This document shows positions 21,173 through 31,701 of a stretch of 64,000 nt of DNA, in pieces (positions within the stretch are counted from its first letter, which is position 1; every line of letters starts with the position of its first letter). The stretch lies in the NCBI RefSeq assembly GCF_027921745.1, contig NC_079238.1, forward strand, positions 4,464,001-4,528,000, written 5' to 3'. The notes beneath the pieces were generated by a model. It did no database searches. It was given only the letters and a program-made list of their open reading frames with translations, and was not told where the DNA came from. Origin of the DNA: Schizosaccharomyces osmophilus (taxonomy: Eukaryota > Ascomycota > Schizosaccharomycetes > Schizosaccharomycetales > Schizosaccharomycetaceae). The position numbers and the translations under genes are program-made.

Positions 21173-21376
21173 CGTTTGTACAATCCAATTTCATCAATTA
21201 CTTTTGTTTTTTGATATTTATTTTTATAAGATGATAACACCTTTTTTTGTCATGAATCTGCTAATAGTTGAAAGAAGGTTTGTTGACTAGCGGTCAGTTT
21301 TTTGAACAAAATAAATTTTAATAGATTCCCTTTTATATTACACTCGACCTAAATGAACAAACCAAAAAATTGTTTT

Positions 21377-22727
21377 TTAAAGAATAGTGTCGTTTGCGTC
21401 GTAAGTATCGTTCATAATACGGTACAGATACGAAGGAGGATATCCACCCCTAGAAGTGTTAGCAATGGTTTCCGCTTTTCATACGATAAATCAATAAATC
21501 CACTTACAAATTTGTGATAAAAAGATCGACAAGATCTGGTGGGATGTAATCATAATATGGGTTCAAGATTTCAGCATCGCTGATTAAATCGCCTTTTCTG
21601 AATGAAATGATATTTCCCGGAGAAGCAAGTTGGATAATAGACTCAAGGTCATAAGGATAAACGGGACTCAATTTGTATATACCGGAGCAAACCACGACAG
21701 GAGTAGCATGGTGTCTAGCAGCTTGAGCGACGAGATGAGCACCACTATAAGTCACCAATCCACCATTACCGAGAATTGCATGTGTGCCTAAAATAACTTT
21801 GTTCACCCGCGACATAATGGCGAATATCGCAGCATCTGAAATGACCGTTGTATCAATTCCAGCATTCGCAAGACGCTTTGCCATTGCATGAGCTCCATCT
21901 TGCATATTGGGAAACCCTTCTGCCACGATGACGGAAAACTTTCTTTTCTTTGCAGCAAACCGCAAGAATGCTTCAACGGTTTTGGAGCATCCCTGAGTTA
22001 AAATGATTTCACTAAAAGCAACAGTTAGACAAACAGAATAATATATATCACAACATACTTGGAATGCAAATGATCCATAGACTGAATTTCAATGTCGGTG
22101 TTAATTTTGTCTAGTTCATCAATAATCTCCTGAATCCCAGCTATAAGCACTGCACGCATATCCATCCCGCCAGTGACTCTGCTATCACCGAGATTTTTAT
22201 CTTGTGGGTAAGCTTCAGGAACTGGTCTTCCTAATAGGTTAAGCATTGAGGAGTACATCTGAAAAGAAATTGGTTCGTTTCGTTCTGCTAGCTGGTCATT
22301 CGACAAACCACTACTTGGAGTAGTAACCGATGAAGAAGTAGATGAACCATTTGCTCTTTCTTTATTGATGTGCTCTTCTTCAACTGTATTTAGCAAATCC
22401 TGGTATTCTTCACGGATCATTCGCAAAATTCTACGAACGATGTTTCCACAAGAAAATTCTATGGTCGCGAATTAGTTTTCTGCTTCCAACAAATACCATG
22501 CACATACCACTAGGTTGGGCTTTCACAAGAGAAGATCCTACTGCTCGAATTGCTTCCAAAAGTTGATCTACGGTAGACCATCGTGTTTGAGAAATGACTT
22601 GTCGCATTACAAGAGCCGTTTCAACAGCCACTGGAAAAGGCTTATGAACCTTTCTCGACTTAAGCCTTGCAATTAAATTGCTGACTGCTGGATACGTATG
22701 TTCTATATCTTTCGCAGTCATTTCCAT
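21377..22727 (-). CDS. tif222: Translation initiation factor eIF2B subunit beta
   Basis: Regulatory beta subunit (GCD7 type) of eIF2B, the nucleotide exchange factor for eIF2. Four exons on the minus strand: 22508-22727, 22059-22458, 21508-22011, 21377-21449; 398 residues. Joins check in phase: AQPS-EFSCGNIVRR, DHLHS-NEIILTQG and FITN-LGGYPPSYLYR. Introns are 47-58 nt with GTATG or GTAAG donors; the middle one shows a CTAAC branch point. The N-terminal helical domain (about 1-140) is followed by a serine-rich insert (about 115-135) and the Rossmann-like core with VAEGFP, VILGTHAILGNGG and NPYYDYIPPDLVD. The divergent tit1 is about 840 bp away. Confidence 0.93.
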
Positions 22728-23567
22728 GAAATTGGTAAAAGACAAAGTGTTTACATGGATAACGACAAGGACCGTAATATTCACTTGTTTGATATTCAAT
22801 ATCATTTTAAAAACTATAGTGAGGTATTGTTATACAGAATAGGAAGCTACAATTATCCTGTGGAAAGTTTGTTTAGCGATAAAATAATAGACATCCCAAC
22901 TCAAAAATTTATAATATTATTAACTATAACGACACAATATAATACTAAACATTTCATTGTGATGTTTGGGATTAGAGGGAAATGACACGAATCTGGAACA
23001 TTTGTTTAAGAAAATGCCGAGAAGTATTGAAGCAACATTGACTCATGATGTTAGATCTCGGGATGTGGAAAAGTATGAATACCGAGCTATTCCTGGCCAA
23101 AATTGTATACTATGTAAGGTTTTGCCTATTGCATTAATGGGAGTGTTTTCTTGAATCACTTTTAATAAGTCGGCCACACAACTGAACTGACTATACTTTT
23201 CACACATATAATGAAATTAACTGCGATCGAATATAGTGTTACTCATACCTTGGTTTTCCTTAAGCAGCGCATACAACGATACTTTTAAGAGAGCAATTCA
23301 AACAATCTTTTGTATATGAAAAGAAAACAGACCGCCTTTTTCATTCCAATAAACGAAAATTCCTTTTGAAATGGATTGCTAGCTGCAAGGTAACAGTAAA
23401 AACCGAACATTTCTTTCATAGTAGTTGTATTATATGAGTCGTATAAATAATCTTAGCTTGGTATCATAATACAATTTCAAACTTGAAAGCGACATCTAGC
23501 AAGTACCAGTGAAAAGTTACAGAATGTCTTACTTTTTCATAGAAATTTATTCTGGTTGAATTGCTTT
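22728..23567. other. Divergent intergenic region, eIF2B beta / tit1
   Basis: About 840 AT-rich bases between two divergent genes. A short ATG-led frame sits just upstream of tit1 at 23524 (ATGTCTTACTTTTTCATAG, six codons with stop) and may act as a small upstream ORF. Longer frames here look like chance. Confidence 0.45.
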
Positions 23568-24881
23568 ATGTCGAAACCAATTTGTATTGTCTGCGGGACC
23601 ACGGGAGCTGGAAAATCCGATTTGGCTGTTGAGCTAGCCAAAAAGTTTGAAACAGAAGTTATCAATGCGGATTCTATGCAAGTGTATCGAGGGTTTGATA
23701 CAATAACAAACAAAATATCTCGTGAAGAACAAAAAAATGTCGCTCATCATCTCATGTCGTTTCTAGATTATGATCAAGAATATAGTGTTCCCAACTTTGA
23801 GAGGGACGCGAGGAGAATCATTCATGGATTGCACGCAAAAGGAAAAATTCCGATTTTAGTAGGTGGTACGAATTACTATCTGCATTCCTTATTGTTTGAT
23901 GACTCTACCCTTTCGTCCATTGATCCTCCTTTACCAGACAAAGTCAAGCATCCCGACGAAGGAATATTAAGCTATGAGAATACAGATTTGATGCTTCCAT
24001 ATTTGCAAAAAGTTGATCCATTAATGGCTGAGCGCTGGCATCCTCGTGACGTACGCAAGATCCGCAGAAGCTTGGAAATTTACTTTCACACGGGAAAGCG
24101 ACCTTCCGATATCTACAAAGAACAGTCGAGTTTAAGGAAATCGAAATTAAAGTATAAAACGCTTCTATTTTGGGCAAATGCTGAAAATGATGTGCTGATG
24201 CCTCGCTTGGATGCCCGAGTAGATAAAATGCTGCAGCATGGGCTTTTGGATGAAATACAAACCATGAAATCTTCTATCGATAAAAGTGGGTTTACACCCG
24301 ATCCTACTAGAGGAATTTGGCAATGTATAGGGTTTAAAGAGTTCGAACCTTGGTTTCATAATTCGTCTCAGGAAACATTTCAAGCATGTTTAGAAAAAAT
24401 GAAGGTGTCCACAAAGCAGTATGCCAAGTATCAAAAGAAATGGATTCTAAATCGGCTTTTACCTCTTTGCGTCTCCGAACAAAAGTTGAGGCCTTCGTCT
24501 ATTCTATTTTCAATTGCAAACACCACGAATTTACAAAACTGGAACAAAGAAGTAACCCGTTCGTGCGATATTTTCTCCTGTTTTTTCAATGATCAAACAC
24601 TTCCTGCTATGTCAGAAGAAGAACACCGAGTATCGGAAAAAGCCGAAAAAGTTCTACAAATACAGGACAAAGATACAATTAGTACAAAGTTTACCTGTGA
24701 TGTTTGCTTAGATAAAACTGGGAGATCCTTTGTTTCCATCGGTAAAGACGCATGGCAAACACATCTCCAAAGTCGAAAACACAAAATGACGATTCGTCGA
24801 ATGAAAGAAAGAGCCACTCGACATGAGCGCATCGAAGCTGCAAAGAAAGCTGCTATGGAAAAGAATATGGAAATCGATTAG
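23568..24881 (+). CDS. tit1: tRNA dimethylallyltransferase (i6A37)
   Basis: Adds an isopentenyl group to A37 of tRNAs reading UNN codons, in cytosol and mitochondria (MiaA/MOD5/TRIT1 family). 437 residues, close to S. pombe Tit1. P-loop GTTGAGKS at residues 10-17, the substrate aspartate motif INADSMQVYRG near 35-45, LVGGTNYYL near 103, and HPRDVRKIRRSLEIY near 158. A C2H2 zinc finger of the U1-like type closes the protein at about 375-402 (CDVC...H...H), as in eukaryotic relatives, followed by a basic helical tail. The frame is open four codons further up, starting at a TTG; ATG 23568 is preferred. Confidence 0.95.
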   Translation: MSKPICIVCGTTGAGKSDLAVELAKKFETEVINADSMQVYRGFDTITNKISREEQKNVAHHLMSFLDYDQEYSVPNFERDARRIIHGLHAKGKIPILVGGTNYYLHSLLFDDSTLSSIDPPLPDKVKHPDEGILSYENTDLMLPYLQKVDPLMAERWHPRDVRKIRRSLEIYFHTGKRPSDIYKEQSSLRKSKLKYKTLLFWANAENDVLMPRLDARVDKMLQHGLLDEIQTMKSSIDKSGFTPDPTRGIWQCIGFKEFEPWFHNSSQETFQACLEKMKVSTKQYAKYQKKWILNRLLPLCVSEQKLRPSSILFSIANTTNLQNWNKEVTRSCDIFSCFFNDQTLPAMSEEEHRVSEKAEKVLQIQDKDTISTKFTCDVCLDKTGRSFVSIGKDAWQTHLQSRKHKMTIRRMKERATRHERIEAAKKAAMEKNMEID

Positions 24882-25279
24882 TTCAATCTCTTTTTTTTTT
24901 ATTTTTGGTCGGTTTGGATTGGGGTTTACCGGTAATATAGAGTCTAAGGAACGTGATTTAAAATCACCTTTTTTTTCTGTTGATTATTTAAGCTACCACC
25001 TTTAATGCTTATTACTTTTTTTATTTTATTCTTATTTGAGTTTTTGTTATTCATACTATCAGATTTTATATTTGCTCGACTTTATCTATAAAGACCTTGT
25101 TTGTTTGTTTATTAGTGAAACGCGACGTACCAGCATCCCTATTATTTGCAAAGATAGCGTAGATCTTAAAATAGCTCACATTTTACTGGCAAAAATGTGT
25201 CTCTCCCTTCCCCAACTTACAATCAATAATTGCCATCAAACAATTCTGATATTTGCGAGCATACAGGGATCCAGTGCAA
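24882..25279. other. tit1-lys2 spacer with an upstream ORF overlapping lys2
   Basis: About 400 bp. An ATG at 25195 opens a 52-codon frame that ends at 25353, out of frame with and overlapping the lys2 start at 25280. If transcription starts upstream of 25195 this uORF would reduce lys2 translation. No repeat or RNA gene seen. Confidence 0.4.
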
Positions 25280-27349
25280 ATGATGCGCATTGGTCAAACA
25301 AAAACCCAGCTAAAGGGTCTTTCTTACTCTTTTCGTGGCTTTGCCACGGGTAATAAACTACCTCAAACGATCACCGAAAAGATCGTTCAAAGGTTTGCGC
25401 AGAATCTTCCTGAGGGAAAATTCGTTCGTTCCGGTGATTATGTGACAATTAAGCCGAAACACTGTATGTCTCATGACAACTCATGGCCTGTCGCATTAAA
25501 GTTTATGGGCATTGGCGCCGAAAAAGTATTCGACAATCGTCAAGTAGTTTGTACTTTGGATCACGACGTACAAAATATAAGCGAAACCAACTTGCGTAAA
25601 TACAGAAACATTGAGTCCTTTGCTAAAGGACAAGGAATTGATTTCTATCCTGCTGGCCGAGGTATCGGGCATCAGATCATGGTTGAACAGGGATATGCAA
25701 TGCCAGGTAGCCTAGCAGTCGCTAGTGATTCACATTCTAATACCTACGGCGGTGTTGGTTGCTTAGGTACCCCTATTGTCCGTACGGATGCAGCTGCTAT
25801 TTGGGCTACGGGTCAAACTTGGTGGCAGATTCCGCCCATCGCTCGTGTTAATCTTGTTGGTCAGTTACCAAAAGGTTTGTCAGGAAAAGATATTATTGTA
25901 TCTCTTTGTGGTGCTTTCAATCATGACGAGGTTTTGAACCATGCCATCGAGTTTTATGGTGAGGGTCTAAAGAGTTTGGATATTGACTCTCGCCTTACCA
26001 TTGCCAACATGACTACGGAATGGGGAGCTCTTTCTGGTTTGTTTCCTACTGACGACAAGGTTTTTGAATGGTATGAAAAACGTCTTGCATTTTTAGGCCC
26101 CAATCATCCAAGAGTCAACCGCAAAGCTCTTGATGACATGAAAGCCAACCCTATCATCCCTGATGAGAACTCTCATTATTCCAAATTCCTCACTCTGGAT
26201 CTTAATACTCTTTCTCCCGTTGTTTCAGGACCCAATTCTGTAAAAATTTACAACTCAGCTGCCAAACTTGAAAGGGATGATATCCCAATCAAGAAGGCTT
26301 ATTTGGTTTCCTGCACAAATGGCCGACTTTCTGATATCCATGATGCTGCTGAAGTAGTTCGCGGCAAGAAGATTGCCGATGGCGTCGAATTTTATGTAGG
26401 TGCTGCATCAAGTGAAGTGGAAGAGGCAGCCAGAAATAATGGTGATTGGCAAACCCTTATAGATAGTGGCGCTCGTGCTCTTCCTGCTGGTTGCGGTCCT
26501 TGTATCGGTTTAGGTACCGGACTATTAAAGGAGGGTGAAGTTGGCATCAGTGCCACAAACCGTAATTTTAAGGGTCGCATGGGAAGCCGTGAAGCCTTGG
26601 CTTACTTAGCTTCTCCCGCTGTTGTCGCTGCCTCAGCTATTTCCGGAAAAATTGTTGCTCCTGAAGGTTTCAAAGACTCTGTTGATCAAGTTTCTGCTAT
26701 TGATGTCACAGAGAAAATGAATGCTGGCAAGAAGTCGGTGAATGAGACCAGTGTATCTGATTCTGAGACTGCCATTATTGATGGCTTTCCCGCATCCGTA
26801 TCCGGTGAAATCGTATTTTGTGATGCTGACAATTTAAATACTGATGGTATATACCCTGGTCGTTATACTTATAGAGACGATATAAGTAAAGAAGAAATGG
26901 CTAAGGTTTGCATGGAAAATTACGATGTTAATTTTGGAAACAAAACAAAGCCTAATGATATTTTAGTAAGCGGGTTTAATTTTGGTTGCGGTTCTAGCCG
27001 TGAACAAGCTGCTACTGCTATTTTATCTCGAGGAATTCCTCTCGTCGTCGGCGGATCTTTTAGTGACATTTTTAAACGTAACTCCATCAATAATGCCTTA
27101 TTGGCTGTTGAATTACCGGATCTTATTCAGAAGCTTCGTTCTACTTTTGCAAACAATCCTAAGGAACTTACTCGCCGTACCGGTTGGCATCTTAATTGGG
27201 ATGTTCGTAAAAGTTTTGTTGAAATCTCTACTTCTGATGGCGAGAAATTGTCCTGGCGAATTGGAGAGCTCGGAAACTCTGTACAAAGTCTTTTTGTTCG
27301 TGGAGGCCTTGAAGGTTGGGTCAAACATGAAATTTCTGAGTCTTCATAA
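25280..27349 (+). CDS. lys2: Homoaconitase, lysine biosynthesis
   Basis: Mitochondrial aconitase-family enzyme that isomerises homocitrate/homoaconitate to homoisocitrate in the fungal alpha-aminoadipate route to lysine. In S. pombe this gene is lys2 (not the S. cerevisiae LYS2, a different enzyme). 689 residues, intronless. The N-terminal 30 residues ([13 protein letters not shown]...) are basic and look like a matrix presequence. The three Fe-S cysteines are visible: VSCTNGR near 344 and GCGPCIG near 405 and 408. The C-terminal swivel domain carries [12 protein letters not shown] near 570. Frame is open to a TTG nine codons upstream; I start at ATG 25280. S. pombe Lys2 is longer by roughly 30 residues, so an unseen upstream exon is possible. 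Confidence 0.95.
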   Translation: MMRIGQTKTQLKGLSYSFRGFATGNKLPQTITEKIVQRFAQNLPEGKFVRSGDYVTIKPKHCMSHDNSWPVALKFMGIGAEKVFDNRQVVCTLDHDVQNISETNLRKYRNIESFAKGQGIDFYPAGRGIGHQIMVEQGYAMPGSLAVASDSHSNTYGGVGCLGTPIVRTDAAAIWATGQTWWQIPPIARVNLVGQLPKGLSGKDIIVSLCGAFNHDEVLNHAIEFYGEGLKSLDIDSRLTIANMTTEWGALSGLFPTDDKVFEWYEKRLAFLGPNHPRVNRKALDDMKANPIIPDENSHYSKFLTLDLNTLSPVVSGPNSVKIYNSAAKLERDDIPIKKAYLVSCTNGRLSDIHDAAEVVRGKKIADGVEFYVGAASSEVEEAARNNGDWQTLIDSGARALPAGCGPCIGLGTGLLKEGEVGISATNRNFKGRMGSREALAYLASPAVVAASAISGKIVAPEGFKDSVDQVSAIDVTEKMNAGKKSVNETSVSDSETAIIDGFPASVSGEIVFCDADNLNTDGIYPGRYTYRDDISKEEMAKVCMENYDVNFGNKTKPNDILVSGFNFGCGSSREQAATAILSRGIPLVVGGSFSDIFKRNSINNALLAVELPDLIQKLRSTFANNPKELTRRTGWHLNWDVRKSFVEISTSDGEKLSWRIGELGNSVQSLFVRGGLEGWVKHEISESS

Positions 27350-27635
27350 GCTCAATTAACGCTCCCTTAATTTAATTGCTTCGTTACTTGAAGTTTTTAT
27401 ATAGATGGTACATTTTTTATTTTGAAATGTTGCTTCTGTTTTTGGATACCAATATCATAAAATAATTTTGTATATAACTCGTTTAATTAATAAAGCACAC
27501 ATGCTATATCCTTATTTTCTTCAAACATGAGCTTTTAACCAAATTTTCCAAAAGAACCGTAAACATTCATTTTCATCTTTCTAAATTATACATGTCAAAA
27601 GGGATCTCAGCAAAAAACCATTTGCTAATACACCT

Positions 27636-29466
27636 CTAGTTCGTTTTTTGTCTCTTTGAATATTCTGCATCTTCCCCAGAGTCATTACCAGAGTTTTTAT
27701 AAAAGGGTTTTGGTTGTGTTTGCGTATACATTTTGGTAAACATCGGTTCGGATTCAGCAACATCAGCATACTTTAATAAAGCCTCTCGAGGATCCTCGTC
27801 TTTCATATCCGAAAGAGGAACATCGCCTTTATTTTCTTCGACCACACGTCCAAGTTCAGGCTGTCTAGAGCGCTTGGGGTCTTTCCGGGCGGCGTTACGT
27901 TGGCGACGAGCATTGAAATAGTAGTTCGTTACTGATTCGTTTGTTTCCTCAACTAATCCAAAATCATTAACTCCTCCGACAGAACCGCTTAAAGCATTCA
28001 CATGCACCGTGCTTTGTAAGTCATCATCAACATGTTTTACTTTTGGTGGCTTAGAAGCAGAATCTTTAATACCTCGAACAGACCCAGATGCTGAAAATAA
28101 AACAATGGATTCTCCTGTAGACATTCCGATACCAATTTGATTGATTTTCTCATTCCAAGAAACAGCGGTAATTGAGTGACGAACACTGCTTTGCGCATCA
28201 AATGCTAAATCAGCCTCTTGTTTAAAGGTGAGCGCATCCAAGACAAGTAGACTTCCATTGGTATCTTCAGTAGCCGCCGTTCCTAATAAAATTTGTTTTC
28301 TGTTGGGAGAAAAAATAACGTTTCCGCCGGCTTTCGGAGTAGGTATGTCAGATAGCTGTTGTAAAACGGTTTTCGTATTTCTCATATCCCAAAGTGATAC
28401 GACATTGTCTTCGAATCTACCAAGAAGGTAAGTTCCATCCGCTGAATAATTTAATGAAGTAGCACGGACTTGTGATGTGTGAGCCCGGGGGATCTTTAAA
28501 GATGGGTGACGAGTTCGGGAACCTCTCTGCCATACTTCCAAGGTTCCATCATACGCAGCAGTTACAAACCGGTTAATGTCTACAGGATTCCAAGCACAAC
28601 TAGTAATTGGTGCTCTGTTCATTCCGGTTCTGGCATTGTCGGATATATGAGAAAAAACCTCAACTTGCGACTTTGTTCGATTTACATCCCATATTCTAGC
28701 AGTATTATCGGCACCACAGGTCAAAAAAAACTGGTTGCTATTTGGCTGCCAACTACCATCTTCTATTTCTGAAATGTGACCCTTAGTATTGTACATATCT
28801 CGTATGTACTGGTCACCTTTAGCAAATTGAGCTATATACGTTCCATTTCGATCATAAAGGACAGGTCGGGAATGATTGAACAATGCCAATATTTGATTTT
28901 TTTGGGAACAATCGAGTTTCTTTATAGGGTAGCGACCTACATTATCAGCATTTGTGTCAGTAGGGTCGATGATATGGAATGGATTAGGATTAGATGCGTC
29001 TAATCCACCAAAATCCCAACAGCAGATTGTATTATCTGAAGATCCTGTGTAGAACCTAGTTCCATTGTTATCGAATGTTGTTGTAGTAACAATCTAATGT
29101 AGAAGGTTAGAGCGGTTGGTGAAGTTGGTCAAATATAAGTGTACATACCTTTGAATGAGTTGGAAAAACTACTTGGTGAGAAGATGGTATATTTAATTCA
29201 GACTCTACAGTCTCATCTTCACTATCCCATCCTTCAGAGTCAGAGTCAGAGTCCGAGTCAGATTTTGAAGAATCAGCTGCCTTAGCATCATGAGAACTTT
29301 CTTCCCCAATGAATGCCTTCGTATTCAAAAGTCTATTCCAATCTTTTGGACGAGCAAAGCGTTCTACGAGTGCAGCCGCATTATGATGTTGCGCCTGTTT
29401 TCCAAATGTGAAAGGCACCGTTTCCATAGGCTCTTCAGCAATAGGAGAACTAGAACGACTTGACAT
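27636..29466 (-). CDS. wdr70: WD-repeat protein, WDR70 family
   Basis: Two exons on the minus strand, 29149-29466 and 27636-29093, joined in phase 0 across a 55-nt intron (donor GTATGT, acceptor TAG); 591 residues. The acidic, serine-rich N-terminus (residues 1-106) contains an SDSDSDSDSEGWDSEDE run. The join gives HSK-IVTTTTFDNNGTRFYTGS, the first blade. WD repeats cover about 105-470, with clear endings such as ICCWDFGGLD, ARIWDVN, LEVWQRG and VSLWDMR. The tail is basic with an RRQRNAARKDPKRSRQPE stretch typical of the family. In S. pombe and human the protein is linked to histone H2B ubiquitination and resection at DNA breaks. It corresponds to SPAC343.17c. Confidence 0.92.
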
Positions 29467-29854
29467 GGGACTTTCTATTTAATTTAATTCCCTAGGTGAA
29501 CTTAGCGTTCGTTTACAATTTTCTTTTCGAGTTATGGTGGTGAGGTCCACCAAGCCAATTGAGGATTTCCAAAACAATTACGTTTTGAGCTGTTAGAATT
29601 CTTCTAAATACCAACCATTTTGCATGGTTATACTGTAAACTGTCGTTGGTATACCTGACGAGAAAATACCATGTCATTTGGTTTTGTTAGTTGCCTGCGG
29701 AAAGTAGCTTATTAGTCTTATTGTGAAGACAATTTTTTCTAGATTCTCCCAATAGCAACTTTCTTTTTATGTTCCTTTTTGGCTTTTTTGAAATTGAAGG
29801 AGTATTCTAAATACAAAAGATTACTAAAAAAGTCTTGTCCATGGTTTTCACTTT
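29467..29854. other. Divergent promoter region, wdr70 / rfp2
   Basis: About 390 bp between divergent genes. No separate feature recognised. Confidence 0.5.
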
Positions 29855-30489
29855 ATGAACCTACAAGGCTTGCAACGTAAGGACACTTACATCGCGAGAA
29901 GATTCAGAGGTTGCTAACAAGTAAAACATTAGTACCAGGAAGAGAGCATGCGTTCTCGCCAGAAGTGATTGACTTAACAGAGGAAATACATGATCCAGTT
30001 GCAAACGAAGAAGTTTCAGAAGTACCTTTCTTGGATTTAACTAGAATATCAGAAAATAGATCCAGAAGAAGACGAAGAATTGAAAATGATTTTGCAATTG
30101 AAGGTACACCTTCCACTCGTTCTATTTCAAATCGAGTTGGTCGGCCTCCAGTGTCAGTAGGCGGTGGTATATATTGGACGAGACAGCGAAGAAGAGCTTC
30201 GTTACAAAGATTAACTGGTCAGCCTTCTTCGAAATCCCAACCCCATATTACAAAACCAGTACCGGCTCCTGGCTTCACTTACGATGTAAAACCGGAGATG
30301 TTTTTGGTGTGTGCCGTATGCAAGACGGAACTTATCAATAATGGAACGATTTCTATATTTGCTTCAAAGTGCACTCATGTATTCTGCTCTTCATGTACGA
30401 AAGATCTTCGAAAAAAAACTCAACCATGCCCGGTGACACATTGTGAAAAACGCATCACGAAACGAGCTCTCTTTCCTCTATACATCTGA
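29855..30489 (+). CDS. rfp2: SUMO-targeted ubiquitin ligase RING subunit
   Basis: Small RING protein (192 residues) of the Rfp1/Rfp2 type, which pairs with Slx8 to ubiquitinate SUMO-modified proteins in genome maintenance. Exon 1 is 29855-29876 and exon 2 29933-30489; the 56-nt intron has donor GTAAGG, branch GCTAAC and acceptor TAG, in phase 1. SUMO-interacting motifs are visible as VIDLTEEIHD near residue 18 and FLDLTRI near 40. An arginine-rich patch (RSRRRRR) follows. The RING is C-terminal, about 135-185: CAVC, then CTHVFCSSC and CPVTHC. The main frame begins at a TTG, so the short first exon is needed for an ATG. Position beside wdr70 and lsb6 marks it as Rfp2 rather than Rfp1. Confidence 0.88.
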
Positions 30490-31701
30490 CGAGACCTCAA
30501 TGAATTCCAATAGTCATTTCTTATATTTCTTTGCTACAATTTATAAGAAAACAAACTTGAACATTCCGGTTCTCCTTTTGTAAAAACATTTACGGTCAAG
30601 AAAGAGACTTTTTTAAATAATTGTATATAGGGATACGACGGACAAAGGGAAATTAAGGATGGAAGCATTAATCCTTTACAGACGACGGATTACTCAAAAA
30701 CGGGGCAAGTAATGTGATTTGGGTATTAGATAATTTACAAGGAAACGAAGTTCTTATTATAAAAGGACTATTGAGAGAGAATTACAAACTTTAATGACCT
30801 GGAACCTCTCGTAACTAAAAAACTTGTAATGATGGACTTCCCTTTGGCAAAAGACTCAGATGCATATATTTTGGATGATCAACAGCCATATCAAATTTTT
30901 GTAGCTGTAATTTGTAATTGGATTTGCTTTTTATCGTAAAGTCTTTAATCTTCGAACCAAATTGACTTTTTGTTTTGCAAATATCTAGCAACAAGGGAAA
31001 AAAGAGAAATCAGATACATTTATTATAAAAAAAACATTGTTTCTAGTCAGCAGAACTCTTGTTTGATTGAATCCATCAGAATAGATGATCGATTCGCTTA
31101 AGTAAACTTTTGGGGAGCTTATTTTTTGACGCAAAGCGTCATGTCAACGAACCCTTTCTGAGTTTATCAAGTATGTAAACATATGAATGCTTGCATGCTG
31201 ATATAAGCCATTAGAGTTGCCATGTATTTCTCGAAGAATCGCTCAATCGCTGGTTCGTAAATATCTGAAGTTTGGCGATGACACTCGACAGATCCCTTCA
31301 ACAAAACGACCGCGGTTGCCAATCGATTAATCCCATCTAATTATCTACTTTTCTTGAACCAATTTAGAAAAAGAGCACAAATAAAACTATGTTACAAGAG
31401 CTACTGTAGGAGTTTGTCAATTTCGTATAAAGGATTTGGTAACAGTGTTACTTGTATTCACATTTGGATTCTCACTGAAGGGATACTACCAATCTCTACG
31501 AAACGAACATGCTCTTGTGTGCTTTTTTAAAATCGAAATAGGTTTGTTTTTAGCAATTCGACGTACTGGTTTCAAAAAAGTCGATCGCTCTTTCGTAAAC
31601 ATTTAAATTTGTCATCATTTCACGAAAGCAATTGACATCTGGATTAGCGTAGCATAAGCAGACACCACAGAAGAAAAAAAGATACACATCTAGTTTCTTG
31701 G
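30490..31701. other. Spacer between rfp2 and lsb6
   Basis: About 1.2 kb of AT-rich sequence. No protein gene, tRNA or repeat was recognised; short frames here look like chance. It probably holds the lsb6 promoter and long leader. Confidence 0.5.

Noticed and set aside
22966-23154. 62-codon frame upstream of tit1
   Set aside because: Short, no recognisable motif and no good splice partners; looks like a chance frame in a divergent promoter region.
24340-24351. Second B-box-like string (AGTTCGAACC) inside tit1
   Set aside because: It misses the consensus on either strand (GGTTCGAACT) and lies within conserved coding sequence.
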